A program made the position numbers and the translations under genes. DNA of 64,000 nt from Agelas oroides (Eukaryota > Porifera > Demospongiae > Agelasida > Agelasidae). How positions within the stretch are numbered: position 1 is the first letter of the stretch; each line of letters begins with the position of its first letter. This document shows, in pieces, positions 22,287 through 34,200 of the stretch. The stretch covers positions 23,988,917 to 24,052,916 of the forward strand of contig OX422184.1 in the NCBI GenBank assembly GCA_949130485.1, read 5' to 3'. The notes beneath the pieces were generated by a model, which worked only from the letters and a program-made list of their open reading frames with translations, did no database searches and was not told where the DNA came from.

Positions 22287-23687
22287 CTAAAAAGAGTTTC
22301 CCAAACCAATGGCATACTTGTGCACATTTTCAACCGTCTGTGCTGGGATGCAGCCTGTGTACAGTTCTTGGGCAACTTCACCAGCTACGCGTATAATGGT
22401 AGCTACTTCTTTTTCACCGATGATATAGGGTGGTTCAATCCGAACAACCTGCCTCTTGGAACCAAAATAGCCGAAATAAACTCCCTTTTCTACGCATCTG
22501 GTTGCAAAGATCACAGCTGCCAACTCATCGGATGCAATGTTTATTTCCATGCCGAGCATTAATCCTCGTCCACGTACTTCAGTTATGATTGTCGGATACT
22601 GTACTTGTAACTGCTGGAGTTTCATTTTCAGTAGCTCACCGACTTTTGCTGCATGTTCAATTAGTTGGCGTTGTTCAATCTCAGTGATGACCAAACTGGC
22701 AGCCAGGGAGCACTCAGAATGCCCCGTGAAGGTAAAAACATGTTGCGCTGGTTGTAAAGCATCAATGACATCCTCTCGTCCAACAAGAGCTGAAATTGGT
22801 GCATAACCTCCTGCCAGTCCCTTGCCCATAACCAAGATATCAGGGACTATCCCTTCGTATTCACAAGCCCACCATTTGCCAGTACGACCCATGCCACTCT
22901 GAATTTCATCAGCAATGAGCAGTGCATTGTATCGTTTCAGCAATGACATCAGGCTTTGGAAAAAGCCTTCAACAGGAACCTGGATTCCTGCATCTCCCTG
23001 GATTATCTCAGCAACCACACCACCCACCTTACCACCAGCGAGGTGTTCTTCAATCTTGCTCAGGGTTTGTTTGGCTAGATCAGCCGTTGAGGGGAAATCC
23101 ACAGAGATAAAATTAGACGAGGGAGGGTAGATTCCCTCCTTTAAGGTCTCAAATCCGGAAGCTGACTGTGACAGGCCAGTGGACCCATGATAAGCATTCT
23201 TGAAGTAAATTATGCCCATCTTCTTGGTGTACTTCCGCACAGACTCAAGGGCACCTCCAATAGAATCAGAGCCACTGAGACCAAGCATAACGCGTTTCGG
23301 GTGCGTCCCGGGAGTGATGCGGATCAAATGTTCAGCTAGCTCTACAGCAGGGACATTCGGAGAATAGGGAAAGCATGTATTCTGCATGGAACGCGCTATC
23401 TCATAGAGCCGCTTGGGAATGTCCTCGTTACCATACCCGATAATGTTGACTGATGCCCCAGCCAGACAGTCTAAGTAGACATTGCCGTCTAAATCCATCA
23501 TGTAGGGCCCCGAGCCCTGATTTAAGGCGATACCATACAACCCGAGGTAATTGGATCGGCCGATGGCGCTGCCCAATCGTTTGAGGAGAGCTTGGGAATT
23601 TGGGCCGGGTGGGAGCACCGTGACTGTTACATCGTGATCAACTTTCGCCAGGTCTTGTTTCACAGACTTATCTGTTGCTCGATTCAT
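22287..23687 (-). CDS. Class III PLP-dependent aminotransferase, intronless
   Basis: An uninterrupted 466-residue frame encodes an enzyme that moves an amino group from an omega-amine or amino acid to a keto acid using pyridoxal phosphate. The fold-type I class III marks are in order: SGSDSIGGALE (138-147) for phosphate binding, YHG (166-168) for cofactor stacking, DEIQSGMGRTGK (260-271) with Asp260, the Schiff-base Lys in MGKGLAGGY (Lys289), and TGH (321-323). The length fits the family (about 420-470). The N-terminal PGPNSQALLKR and DCLAGASV resemble bacterial GABA/diaminobutyrate-type enzymes; the exact substrate cannot be read. No mitochondrial targeting peptide is evident. It lacks introns while all neighbours are split, so bacterial transfer or retroposition is possible. 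The start is the first Met, at 23687. Confidence 0.92.
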   Translation of the reverse strand: MNRATDKSVKQDLAKVDHDVTVTVLPPGPNSQALLKRLGSAIGRSNYLGLYGIALNQGSGPYMMDLDGNVYLDCLAGASVNIIGYGNEDIPKRLYEIARSMQNTCFPYSPNVPAVELAEHLIRITPGTHPKRVMLGLSGSDSIGGALESVRKYTKKMGIIYFKNAYHGSTGLSQSASGFETLKEGIYPPSSNFISVDFPSTADLAKQTLSKIEEHLAGGKVGGVVAEIIQGDAGIQVPVEGFFQSLMSLLKRYNALLIADEIQSGMGRTGKWWACEYEGIVPDILVMGKGLAGGYAPISALVGREDVIDALQPAQHVFTFTGHSECSLAASLVITEIEQRQLIEHAAKVGELLKMKLQQLQVQYPTIITEVRGRGLMLGMEINIASDELAAVIFATRCVEKGVYFGYFGSKRQVVRIEPPYIIGEKEVATIIRVAGEVAQELYTGCIPAQTVENVHKYAIGLGNSF

Positions 23688-25256
23688 GGCTGAAACCGTG
23701 ATCAGGCTGGCGTCTCGGTTGAAAGTTCAAAGGTTCAAAGGTTCAAATTTATGAATGTCGCCCGCAATGAGTTTTCAGTACGTGCTCCTTGATCAGAGTA
23801 CTGATCAACCGTTTCAAAATTGACGTCACTTGTACACTTACTGTTCCACAGACCAAGGCCAAGAGACAGTTATCCCACAACCACCACCATCCTCCATTTC
23901 TTGCTACTGTACTGCAGTAGCTACGTGGAGCCTTAACTCCCTTTGCCTGGAGCTTATGAGCGACACAACAAATGTCAAAGTAGCATACATTGGTTTATCC
24001 CATGAATTTGGCGCCGTGTTACAAAACACGCCTTGTAGAGAAGTGATATGCTTGCACCTCCTTCATTAAGAAGCGAGCAGATGACTATTGTAGTCATAGT
24101 AGTCACCTCAAACTGCATGGGCACAGCCAGTATGGAAAAGCAGGAAATGGAAACTGGAAATGGAAAATGGAAATGAAAATTAGAAATGGAAATCCAGTCA
24201 AGCAAGCCACTGTAAGTATAGCTACTACACAACTTACTTGTAGCCATCAAGCACTCTATATAGTGTCCTTTGGAGTCATATAGGGCTCAGAGGTCACATG
24301 CGTGTCAAACATATCTACATATCTAGCCAATAGCTAGCTAGCTACTAGTATTGATAAAAGGATACTCTTCTGAGGTCTGACAGGGTGGAAATAGGTTGAA
24401 TGTGCTAGAGGACAGTATAGGTTGAATGTGCTAGAGGACAGTATGGAAGCCATTTGGTGTAATAGTGTCTTCTATGTGCATATAACGAAACCACGTTTCC
24501 ATATGCTGACTTCTAGCTTAGTAGCTACTATAGCTACCTATAACGATGTTGCTGCAGTGTGAATTTGGCCTTATACTGCAGACTCAAGTGTCATATTTCA
24601 TACCTTGTAGCTACCAGTAGTTTATGTATCCAAGAACTAAAGTCTGTGGATTTATACAACTGGCTTAGCTCACTGTAGCTGCTATTGGCATACAGTGCTG
24701 ATGCATGTGAACATTGTTTTCGAGGACGAAAACTACTAAGTTAGCTACATTTGTGAGTTATGAAGCCAGTTCATGGCCAGTTTAATAAAAATGACCTTAG
24801 TATGCATTGCAAATTAGTATGGCGGATATCTTGTGGTTCTTCTACCCTTCTGTCTGTCTACCCACCATATACTCTTGCAGAGAGAGCCTGAGCATCAAGT
24901 TTTCGACCTAAAGTGGACCATGTTTGGGAATTGGTGCCATTGGACCTTTGAATGACTCATAAATGACCAGCAACACCAAAAATATTGTTCATCAACTTTC
25001 AGTGGCAGGGGAAAAGAGACAGCCAAGAAGAGTACAACTGCCGTTTGATGAAATTTTGTCATTGATACACCGGAAGTGGGCACGTGGAGCCGTCGACTTA
25101 TCCGGTTCCAGAAGTTATAAAAGTCAGCAACACTGCTTGAAGTACAGCAAGGAACTAAACTGCGAATACCGTCGGCAACTCGCACGGGGAACACTGCAGA
25201 TGTACGGCGGAGACACAGCATAGCCTTGCGAACGACTGCGTGCTGAGGCGAGAAAA
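23688..25256. other. Divergent intergenic region between the aminotransferase and gene B
   Basis: No gene was seen. It should hold the aminotransferase promoter (just above 23687) and the gene B promoter (just below 25257). A fragment of the AGGAAATGGAAACTGG-type repeat lies at 24128-24200. CACCGGAAG at about 25068-25076 matches the ETS-like site before other leader exons. The 24-bp direct repeat around 24390-24440 (GGTTGAATGTGCTAGAGGAC) is duplicated once. Confidence 0.6.
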
Positions 25257-28200
25257 ATGGCAAAGCTTTTCGACGGAAGAACTCGTTTAATTTTGTTTAT
25301 CCAAGTTTTAGCTCTGCTGGTGAGTGTATGCTTTGCCTCGTCCCTTCCACAGTTGTCAGGAAAACAACTTCGACTCCCAAGAAGCAGCTCTGGATGGTAA
25401 TGCAACCTAGTGAGTAAATACAGTGAGCTACAGTTAAATAAGTGGTGAAAATTTTAATGCTATTCACACTTTTTGTAGCTCGGGCCATATGCGTATTTAT
25501 TACAGTCATGCATCACTTTCTAAGTACTTCGTTGGATGAACAGCGGCATTCTCCTACTGTGTAAAATTTGTAGTTGGCACAAAAGTTCCATGATAATTAA
25601 ATGAACAGCGGAGTTTAACGGGTCGTATACTCTTATTGTGTAAAATTTGTATAGGTAACAGCACAGTTTACTGTGGTATTAATAGCACGAGTAATGCCCT
25701 AAATAGCATGATCCAATCTAGCGCAAGAAATTCAATTCTGGGAATTTATAGGTGGACCCAACTTAGCGTGAGCAGCCACAAATTAATTTTGGGTTAGTCC
25801 AATTTAGCGCAGTAACAGGAATGAAGCCTGTCAGTTGTCCCAGTAGTTATTTTGGGCATATAGAAAAGCAGGAAATGGAAATGAAATGGAAACTGGAAAT
25901 GGAAACTGGAAACCGGAAACTGAAAACAGAAATAGAAACGATTGGTTGCTTTGCTAGCCTAGCTAGCCTACCTTCCCTTCGCCTGCCCCCAGTTCTCACT
26001 TGGGTTGTACAAGTCATTGTTTATGTTCTCAGCAGTATTCTATCTTTGGTGTTCCATACTTAGTAACTAGCTGATTCTGTATAAATATGCCCTGTACATG
26101 TCCTGAGATTAATGTTTGAATCAGAACACTACACCAGTATTTCTGCATTGGCAAGTATTGGGGGGAGGGGGGGGTGGGGGTGTTTGGGAATGGGGCTATT
26201 GTACCCAGGGCCTGGGTATGAAGTCATCATTTGTTTCACACACTGCAAGCAATCAAAACTGGAAGTGGGTCTAGGAACGAGGCTGCAAGAGTAGGAATGC
26301 TGGCCTTGTTCCAAAACGAAGTACATTACTCTCATGGTCAGATTGCAACTAGTATAGTCTCGTGCCCACACCGTCTCACACATGAACCAGACTAGATTGC
26401 AACATTGCTTGCCTCATGAGCGCTGCTCAATCACACTAAAAGCAGTAATCACAAAGCACAGTACAGGAGTAAAGGCAAAGCACGACTCATAAAGCCAGTC
26501 CTATAACCATTGCTAAGTAGAATACAAGAGTAATGACTAAGCACACTATGAAGAAAACATTGCACCAGTGATTGTGTTTTTTTGTTCCCATTTCTGTTTC
26601 CAGTTTCCATTTCCAGTTTCCGTTTCATTTCCATTTCCTGCTTTTCCATATGCCTGTTTATTTTGTGCCGTCAAGAACAATTTCCAGGAAAAAGAGCTAT
26701 CTCATAAATGTTCTACTTTGGCGTTTGTAAGACTTTTTGTTGCTGCAGCTGCTACTATCTACCAAGAACCTCATTTCTGGAGGACTGAAGGCCAGGAACT
26801 ATTCGCATTTCTGTTTGAACGAAAAAAAAATTTTCATGCGTGAATCCATTGCAACGCATGATCTAGTCTAACCCAAGAAATTCAATTCCTGGAATTTATG
26901 GGTGGGTCTAACTTAACACATGCCCACTCAAATTATTTAATTTGCATGCGTTTTATTCGAATAAATATAAATACGGTATTAGTGCTATTTAGGGCATTAC
27001 TCTTGCTATTAATCCCAAATTCCACAGTAATTTATAATTATCACCATGGTACAAAGCTATACCAGAAAATATCACGAGTTTGTTGCCGTCTGTATTGTTA
27101 CGAGTGTGCAACACGATATTTTTCCCAATATAGCTTGGTACTATGGTGATAATGATTTTATCATACGAACCTTCGATTTCATTGCACGTTCAGACGCATG
27201 CACGTGACTTGTAGTACCTGATACGGATTCTCGCGTGACTTGTAGTACTGATATGGATTCTCGTGTGACTTGTAGTAAAAAATACGGCTTTTTATAAACT
27301 GCGTGCAGCTGCAAGGCTTCCCAATTGATCCCATACATTGGTGTGAGTTAGACGTATGATAAACGATCTTATTACATATTAATAGTATAAATTGTACTAT
27401 AAACTGTCCTATGATTTACAGGTAAACAATATCATTGTTGCTATTAACTCTGCAATGATTTACAAGTAAACAATGTCAGTGTACTTTTTATGCACCTTGA
27501 CCAATGGAATCAGTATTACAACTTTTGTTCAATAGACAGCCATCTGAGCAATATGATTGGTTCATTTACTGTGCTATTTCACGAGCTGAAATACTCTATG
27601 GGCACTATGTGTGTGATGCTATTTATTAGTAACTATAGCTGTTAGTGAAATAATACAGCCATTCCCACAGCTGTTCTGCTAACGGTCAAAAATTGCAAGC
27701 TGTTTCAACTGCGGAACGAAAATGACGTAACGACCTAAAATGCGGCAATTTTTAGTTGCTTGTGTTACCAGAGCGTTGTTGTCTCGGGAGTTGATACTTT
27801 GAGTAAATGAGGTTTCTTTGGATATAGTATGAACGTTTGCGATCAGGAGCTACCTAGGATTTTGTGAGGAGTTCATGGAAAGCCAACTTGAAGAGGTCTT
27901 ATTCCACGCATGAGGCTCTCACAGAAAAGTTACATTGACTGCAGACGCCAGTAGGTATGAAGAAAGTGATGGTGGACCGAGTAGACTGAAATAAGGTATA
28001 AACAAAATTTCTGTTCCAATTTCTTTGTCTCATAAATGAAATTAAAGTGATTGAGAACGAAAAGTGGGGGTTGATAGCTAGGAGAAACAAAATGATATAA
28101 TGCAGTGGCGGATCCAGAGGGGGTTCCATGGAACCCCTCTTTTGAAGGGCTACCTTTGAAAATGCTATGCACAAACGTACTACGTACACTACGCTCACAC

Positions 28201-31200
28201 TAGAGCTACGCACTTCAACTTCAACAGTAGCAATAACGCACGTGTGTCAACTCCTGTATCAAGAATTCGACGCGCGCATGGCCTGTATGTGCACGTGTAT
28301 ACTACCAGAAGCACGTGGCAACCATAGAGACAATGAGCAAAGCGAGCGAGCGAATTAAAAAGCTTATTTATGCATTGCTCCCTCTGCAGCTAGGGATGGC
28401 GATATGCTATCAGTATGAGAGCGCTTATTTTCCCGCGCCTTACGCAGATAACCAGCTGTTTTGCAGCCTCTACGGCCCGAAGCGGAGTCATGCCATTAAT
28501 TGTGTGGGCTTCAAACATAACAACCAGGTTTAGCAGTAGGTCGTCCAACTTTTGTAATTTCACCCCAAGAATACACCAGAAACGATCTCAGAAGGTCAGG
28601 AATCCAAAAATTTTCCTTGTGTGGGGGGGGGGGGGGGGGCATGCCCCCAGCCCCCCTAGCAGGTGCCCTATGCGCGCTTTAATCGCATACTGGAACTCCC
28701 CTTTTCGAAATTCTACACCCGCCACTGCTTTTGAAGGGCTGCCTTCGTGTAGTAAGTCTGCGTAGTAAGTCTGCGCAAACGTAACTACGTACACTACCGC
28801 CCACACTGGAGATACACAGAAGCCACACTGAAGTATTTGTATCTCTCAGCTCCACAGAACAACGACTGAATGAGTACAGTAGCTAGTTGCAATTTTCTTT
28901 CTTTCTTTTTTTTCCGTGCCTCACGGCTGTCTGTGGAGCGAAGCGGAGCCACGTCTTTAAATTCTGTGGGCGTTTAAAGGTTTCAAACACAATGACTGTA
29001 TTTGGCAGTAGCTCGTCCAACTCTTGCTATTTCACCTCAAAACGGCACCAGAAACGATCTCAGAAGGTTTGAAATCCAAAAATTTCCTGGGGGGCGGCAT
29101 GCCCCCAAACCCCCCCTTAGCGGCTACGCTTCGCGGAACCCCCCTTTTCAAAACCCTAGACCCACCACTGTAATGGGTAATTTATTGCTTGATTGCTACT
29201 GATTTCCCCAAGTATTTCCAGGCATCAACTAAGCTTCCTGTTTGCCCAGCACGTTTGTAGTTGGGGAGGGGGAAGGGGGGCTAGAAACAAGGCTGGACTA
29301 GTACCACAAGCTGCATTAAGTTGCCAAGCAGCTTTGTATTGCTTTTAGGGGGTGTGTGCTTTAACTTCAACCATTGTGTCGCCCAATTGGCATGCTATAG
29401 CACAGTCCTAGCCTTGTTTCATGCATACCAATAGGGGGACCTGAACACACAGCTTATCTCTCATAGATCTGTACTACTACTGTTTTGTTGCATGTATTTT
29501 CAACCCAGATCGGGCATACTATTTGACAGTGATACTTTAATTTGATGCTATAATTCAATTGCCAGATTCAACCTCTCTAATCGTGCATCCTTGGGCCTTG
29601 TTAATTTCACTCTGAAGTTGAATGAGTCTCTTCAATTTTTTTCTCCTCTGGTACTTTCTCTCCAGCACGTACTTGTACAGATCAACAAGATGAACCAGTG
29701 GACTGAAGGAGTAAGTCAGTGAGTGGATGATCATTGATTGCGTACGGTATGCAAGGGGAAGGTCATTGATTGCGTACAGTATGCAAGGGAAAGGTCATTG
29801 ATTGCATACAGTATGCAAGGGAAAGGTCATTGATTGCGTACAGTATGCAAGGGGAAGGTCATTGATTGGGTACGGTATGCAAGGGAAAGGTCATTGATTG
29901 CGTACAGTATGCAAGGGGAAGGTCATTGATTGCGTACGGTATGCAAGGGGAAGGTCATTGATTGCGTGCAGAGTGCAGGAAACTTCGCCCGTCAGTGGTC
30001 TGTCGCCACTTTTGTCGGTACTAAGTACTAAGAACACTGTCCCAGTGTACTACAACTCCTTTGCCAGTGAGTGGATGATCAGTGAGTGGATGATCATTGA
30101 TTGCGTACGGTATGCAAGGGGAAGGTCATTGATTGCGTACAGTATGCAAGGGGAAGGTCATTGATTGTGTACGGTATGCAAGGACGTTGGATAGACAGAA
30201 GATAAACAAATATGACATGCATAGCACACGATACAGAAAATAAATTCTTAGATTAGACCCATCTAATGGAAGCACGTTTTTCCAAGAAAACACTCGCCAC
30301 GCACGGAAGACCCTTACCTCAGAGCCCCTTACCTCAGAGTGTTTGTTGTTTCAACTGCTTGCAGTACCAAGGCGCTGTCCCAGAAGTGTGCAAGTGCAGA
30401 GTGCAGGAAACTTTGCCCGTCAGTGGTCTGTCGCCACTTTTGTCGGTGCTAAGTACTAAGAACACTGTCCCAGTGTACTACAACTCCTTTGCCTGTGACT
30501 TCACAAGTGTTGTTTTGATAAGAACGCTTCCTGGTGCACTAGACAGCTTGTCTCTGCCCATTGTTGAGAGAGCTTTGTGGTATACCCACTCTTCCACTAA
30601 ATTGAAAATAATTAGTGCAGTAGCCTTCCACATAATTGAATTAGCAAAAAAATCCAAGAATTGAGAATTTCTTGGTAACACCATAATCTCCCTTGTACCA
30701 CTGCAGCCATACAAATCAAAGGCACCGCATCTCAAACACGAATCGTGACAGCCATCGATTCAGCTCCCAGTCGTTCATTATCAGTTGGCCAGTCACCCTG
30801 GTTCATCTTCCTTCTGTATGCACTCTTTCCATACATTGACAGCAAAGGAGGTGCTCTTTTGAGTGTTTGCAGGGATGGCACGCTTCCTGAGGTTCTGTAT
30901 TTCTTTGTCGCTGAAGGGCTTCGCGAATCAAGAACTCACACTTGGTTCTAGACTCCATGTGGATGCAGGAGAGGGAGGGGAAGGTTCAGGTGGCTCAGGA
31001 ATGTAAGGAATCTGTGGGCAAATGTTGGCAGGGTCTGGTACCTGAGACAGCAGCTGATCAATCTCTCAATCACTATCATCACTGGTAGCATCACTTGGTT
31101 GAATAATGCAGCTACCTAGAGATACCTAGTTGGCCTGGTTGCAAAATGGCATGAAAGGCAGTCGCCATAGCTGCAGACTATTGAATTGCTATGACGTCAT

Positions 31201-34200
31201 ACACGGGCATGCTAAATAGATTTGTGGGTGTTGCAGTTGGTAAATAGGTTACAGTACTCATTCATGGAGTCCCCACTCATGTTTACAATAGGCCCACCCT
31301 CAAAAATAAGCCCACCCCCCTTTTGGAAGGAAGTTGTTGCAAAGGGTGCTTTTTCTCTCAAAAGTACACCCACCTATTTATGCCACACTACATGCAGTTA
31401 TGCTAAGCAAGAAGCAGCACTATGCAAGAGGTGGGGCTAACAAATGAAGGAAGACAGCATTTGCAATTATTGCATAAGCAAGAGCATGGCAAAAGAGGCA
31501 TTGAAGAATTAATACATGCATACCTGAATACCGTATTTGCTCTAATTAATTTTATGGAATGGCCATGTATTGGCGACTTAGTCTCGTCCCCAGACCCCAC
31601 CCTCTAACAAGGAGAAACGGTCTGGTGAACCAAGTCGAATTTCTTGGGCTAGCGCACACTTTTGCGACAATGTAACCTAGCAACGATCAAAACATTTTGC
31701 GGCCAACCTGCTCAAAAAAGGTACGGATACTCGAATGGAGATGAACAAATTTTACTGTTGTAAGGGAAGTGCAACGTAATAATTACCGATCTCGCAATCT
31801 CATTGGTCATTACCCGTTTTGGGTAATAAGCCCAAGAAATTCGACTTCGTTCACCAGACCGTTTCTCGCCAGGAGGCGCGCGCGGGTGGGGCACGAGACT
31901 ATTGGCGACTGTTCCACGTTAATTAGAATGTCTTAAAAATCATTTCCTTTCGCGTTTGAAGAAATTAGAGCGGTTTTGCACGTGTCAAAAGCAGTTGAAC
32001 AGCTACTGAAAAAAGCGAGATGGATCGATATCTAACGATGTTAATGCCATGGATAGCACAGAAATCTCTCCTAGCTTACACTCACTCTAAAAAAGAACGT
32101 GTTGAAACTACATGCATTCGTGTGTTAATCGAATGTCCCAGAATTCAACATGGGGTACACTTGTGTTGCCTTGTGCATGTGTTGTTCTAACATGTTTGTC
32201 ACTGCCGTCATGTTAAAATAGCATGTGTGCCAAAACAGAATACATGTTTAGCGGTATGTGTTCTTTTAGCACAGATTATAAACAACACGTGCACCCCATG
32301 TTGTTTCAGGATTACTGATAACACAATGCAAATAACAGCTAAATCAGGTATAGCATCTACAGCTAGCAGTGTTGACATTGAGGATGGCGGCATTCTAAAT
32401 GAAAGAGATGCACATTGAAAAGGCTTACTGGTTCCTCTGAACCTGATGGTTTTGAAATAGTTTTGAAAGGCTTACTGGTTCCTTTTCATGGCTGACTAGC
32501 TAACCTAGGTTAAAGCAAGCTCTCTAGAGGTATGCCATAGTGTGTGTTTGAAGTGTTCGTATATAGTTCCAAGTTGACTTAGTTGAGTAAAAATAGTGTG
32601 CCAGACCAGCTAGTCAGCCATGAAAAGGAACCAGTAAGCCTTTCAAAACTATTTCAAAACCATCAGGTTCAGAGGAACCAGTAAGCCTTTTCAATGTGCA
32701 TCTCTTTCATTTAGAATGCCGCCATCCTCAATGTCAACACTGCTAGCTGTAGATGCTACACCTGATTTAGCTGTTATTTGCATTGTGTTATCAGTAATCC
32801 TGAAACAACACAGGGTGCACGTGTTGTTTATAATCTGTGCTAAAACAACACATACCGCTATACATGTATTCTGTTTTGGCACACATGCTATTTTAACATG
32901 ACGGCAGTGACAAACATGTTAGAACAACACATGCACAAGGCAACACAAGTGTACCCCATGTGGCCCTGGTCGACCTACAGATTTGCCGTGGCCGTTGTTG
33001 ACAACAGCAATACCACTGTTGGCCATCTATCTGGAGAATTGAGCCGCTTACTCTGGCATTTTCTGACTCACGGAGGAGAAATGAATGCGAAGTGACTGGA
33101 AGGCGATGGTGCTCTCCCCTCATTCAAAGCAGATTGAAGATTCCCTGCTACGTAATGCTCCATGGGAAGAAATTGATAGTACAAGTGAGAGACATTATAG
33201 CAGGAGAAAATGAAACTGAGTAGAACTTGCCCGTTCGAGCGATTTCAAAAATTCATTCGTTCCATGAATTAGAGCGAATTAAATAATTAAAATTTTGCAT
33301 TCCAATAATTAGAACTTTCCATAAATTAGAGCGATTACGGTAGGGCTAGACTAACTGCATATGAGGTGGCCATACTTTCTAGAGAAATATCACAACTCTC
33401 CAAAACATGCCCACCCCCTTCTTTAATTGAAGAGCCGCTTAAGTTCATTGCCGATGGGCGTATTTTCGGGAGATCATGGTAGTTATGCATTTTTGCATTG
33501 ATCCACCTCTGGTGTCCTAAACTTGCTTTGCAAATGCTTCAGCCTCAATGGACAATACTAGATTAGTTTCGCATCACTGCCAACATGCCTCTGGCACGCC
33601 TGCAAAATGCTTCATTATTACCCCGCGCGCAAATGTGCGAAGGGGTTAAGCAATTGGTTTTGTCCGTCTGTTTGTCAGTCAGTTTGTCAGTCCGGTGAAA
33701 AATTTTTAAATCTGAATATAGACAGGGTTAAACAATTTCAAAAACTGACTGTAGCATTGAGATTGTAAAAAAAGTGACCTATGTGTTCCTCATAGGAAGC
33801 AAAGTGGTTCTATACCCTCTGCTTTTCCAGCAGTTTCCTATTCAACATCGTGATCATCCGCCATTTTAATACGGTCAATACAGTAGAGTCCAGGTATTCG
33901 CGGACTTGACGCGTGTCCATAATTTTGATACGGTGGAGTCCAGGCATACACAGCGAAATTTCCGTAATGCTACCCCGATCTGTATAGTTTTCGAAACAAG
34001 CATGGACCTCAGAAGAGACAGAAAGTGTTCTCACATTTAGGGAAATGCTGGAAACCCAAGGGTACGAACAAGCCCAGGATGCACAAGAGAGGAGACAAAG
34101 AGAAGCCCAGTCAAAGAGAAGGTACACATTTTAAGATGTGTGTTATTAACGTAAGAAGTTTGGTTAGTAGTATTTACAGTCGTTGTTGGTCACGACCTCC

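Larger units (their letters stand above)
31285..33480. mobile_element. GCCCACC/GGGCGTATTTTCG-type element, ends split by later insertions
   Basis: The left end has CCCACCCTCAAAAATAAGCC and AAGTTGTTGCAAAGGGTGCT. The right end (33344-33480) has ATATGAGGTGG, ATATCACAACTC and GATGGGCGTATTTTCGGGAG. Both match ends of the element repeated in gene E (52903-53308). The two ends are about 2 kb apart because at least two other elements (31579-31901 and 32149-32960) lie between them. Confidence 0.55.

Noticed and set aside
24895-25263. 122-codon minus-strand ORF opposite the gene B promoter
   Set aside because: No recognisable motif. It overlaps the conserved upstream region of the leader exon on the other strand.
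32208-32901. Mirrored ORFs of about 61-63 codons on both strands
   Set aside because: They are the two arms of one palindrome read in opposite directions, with no known motif.
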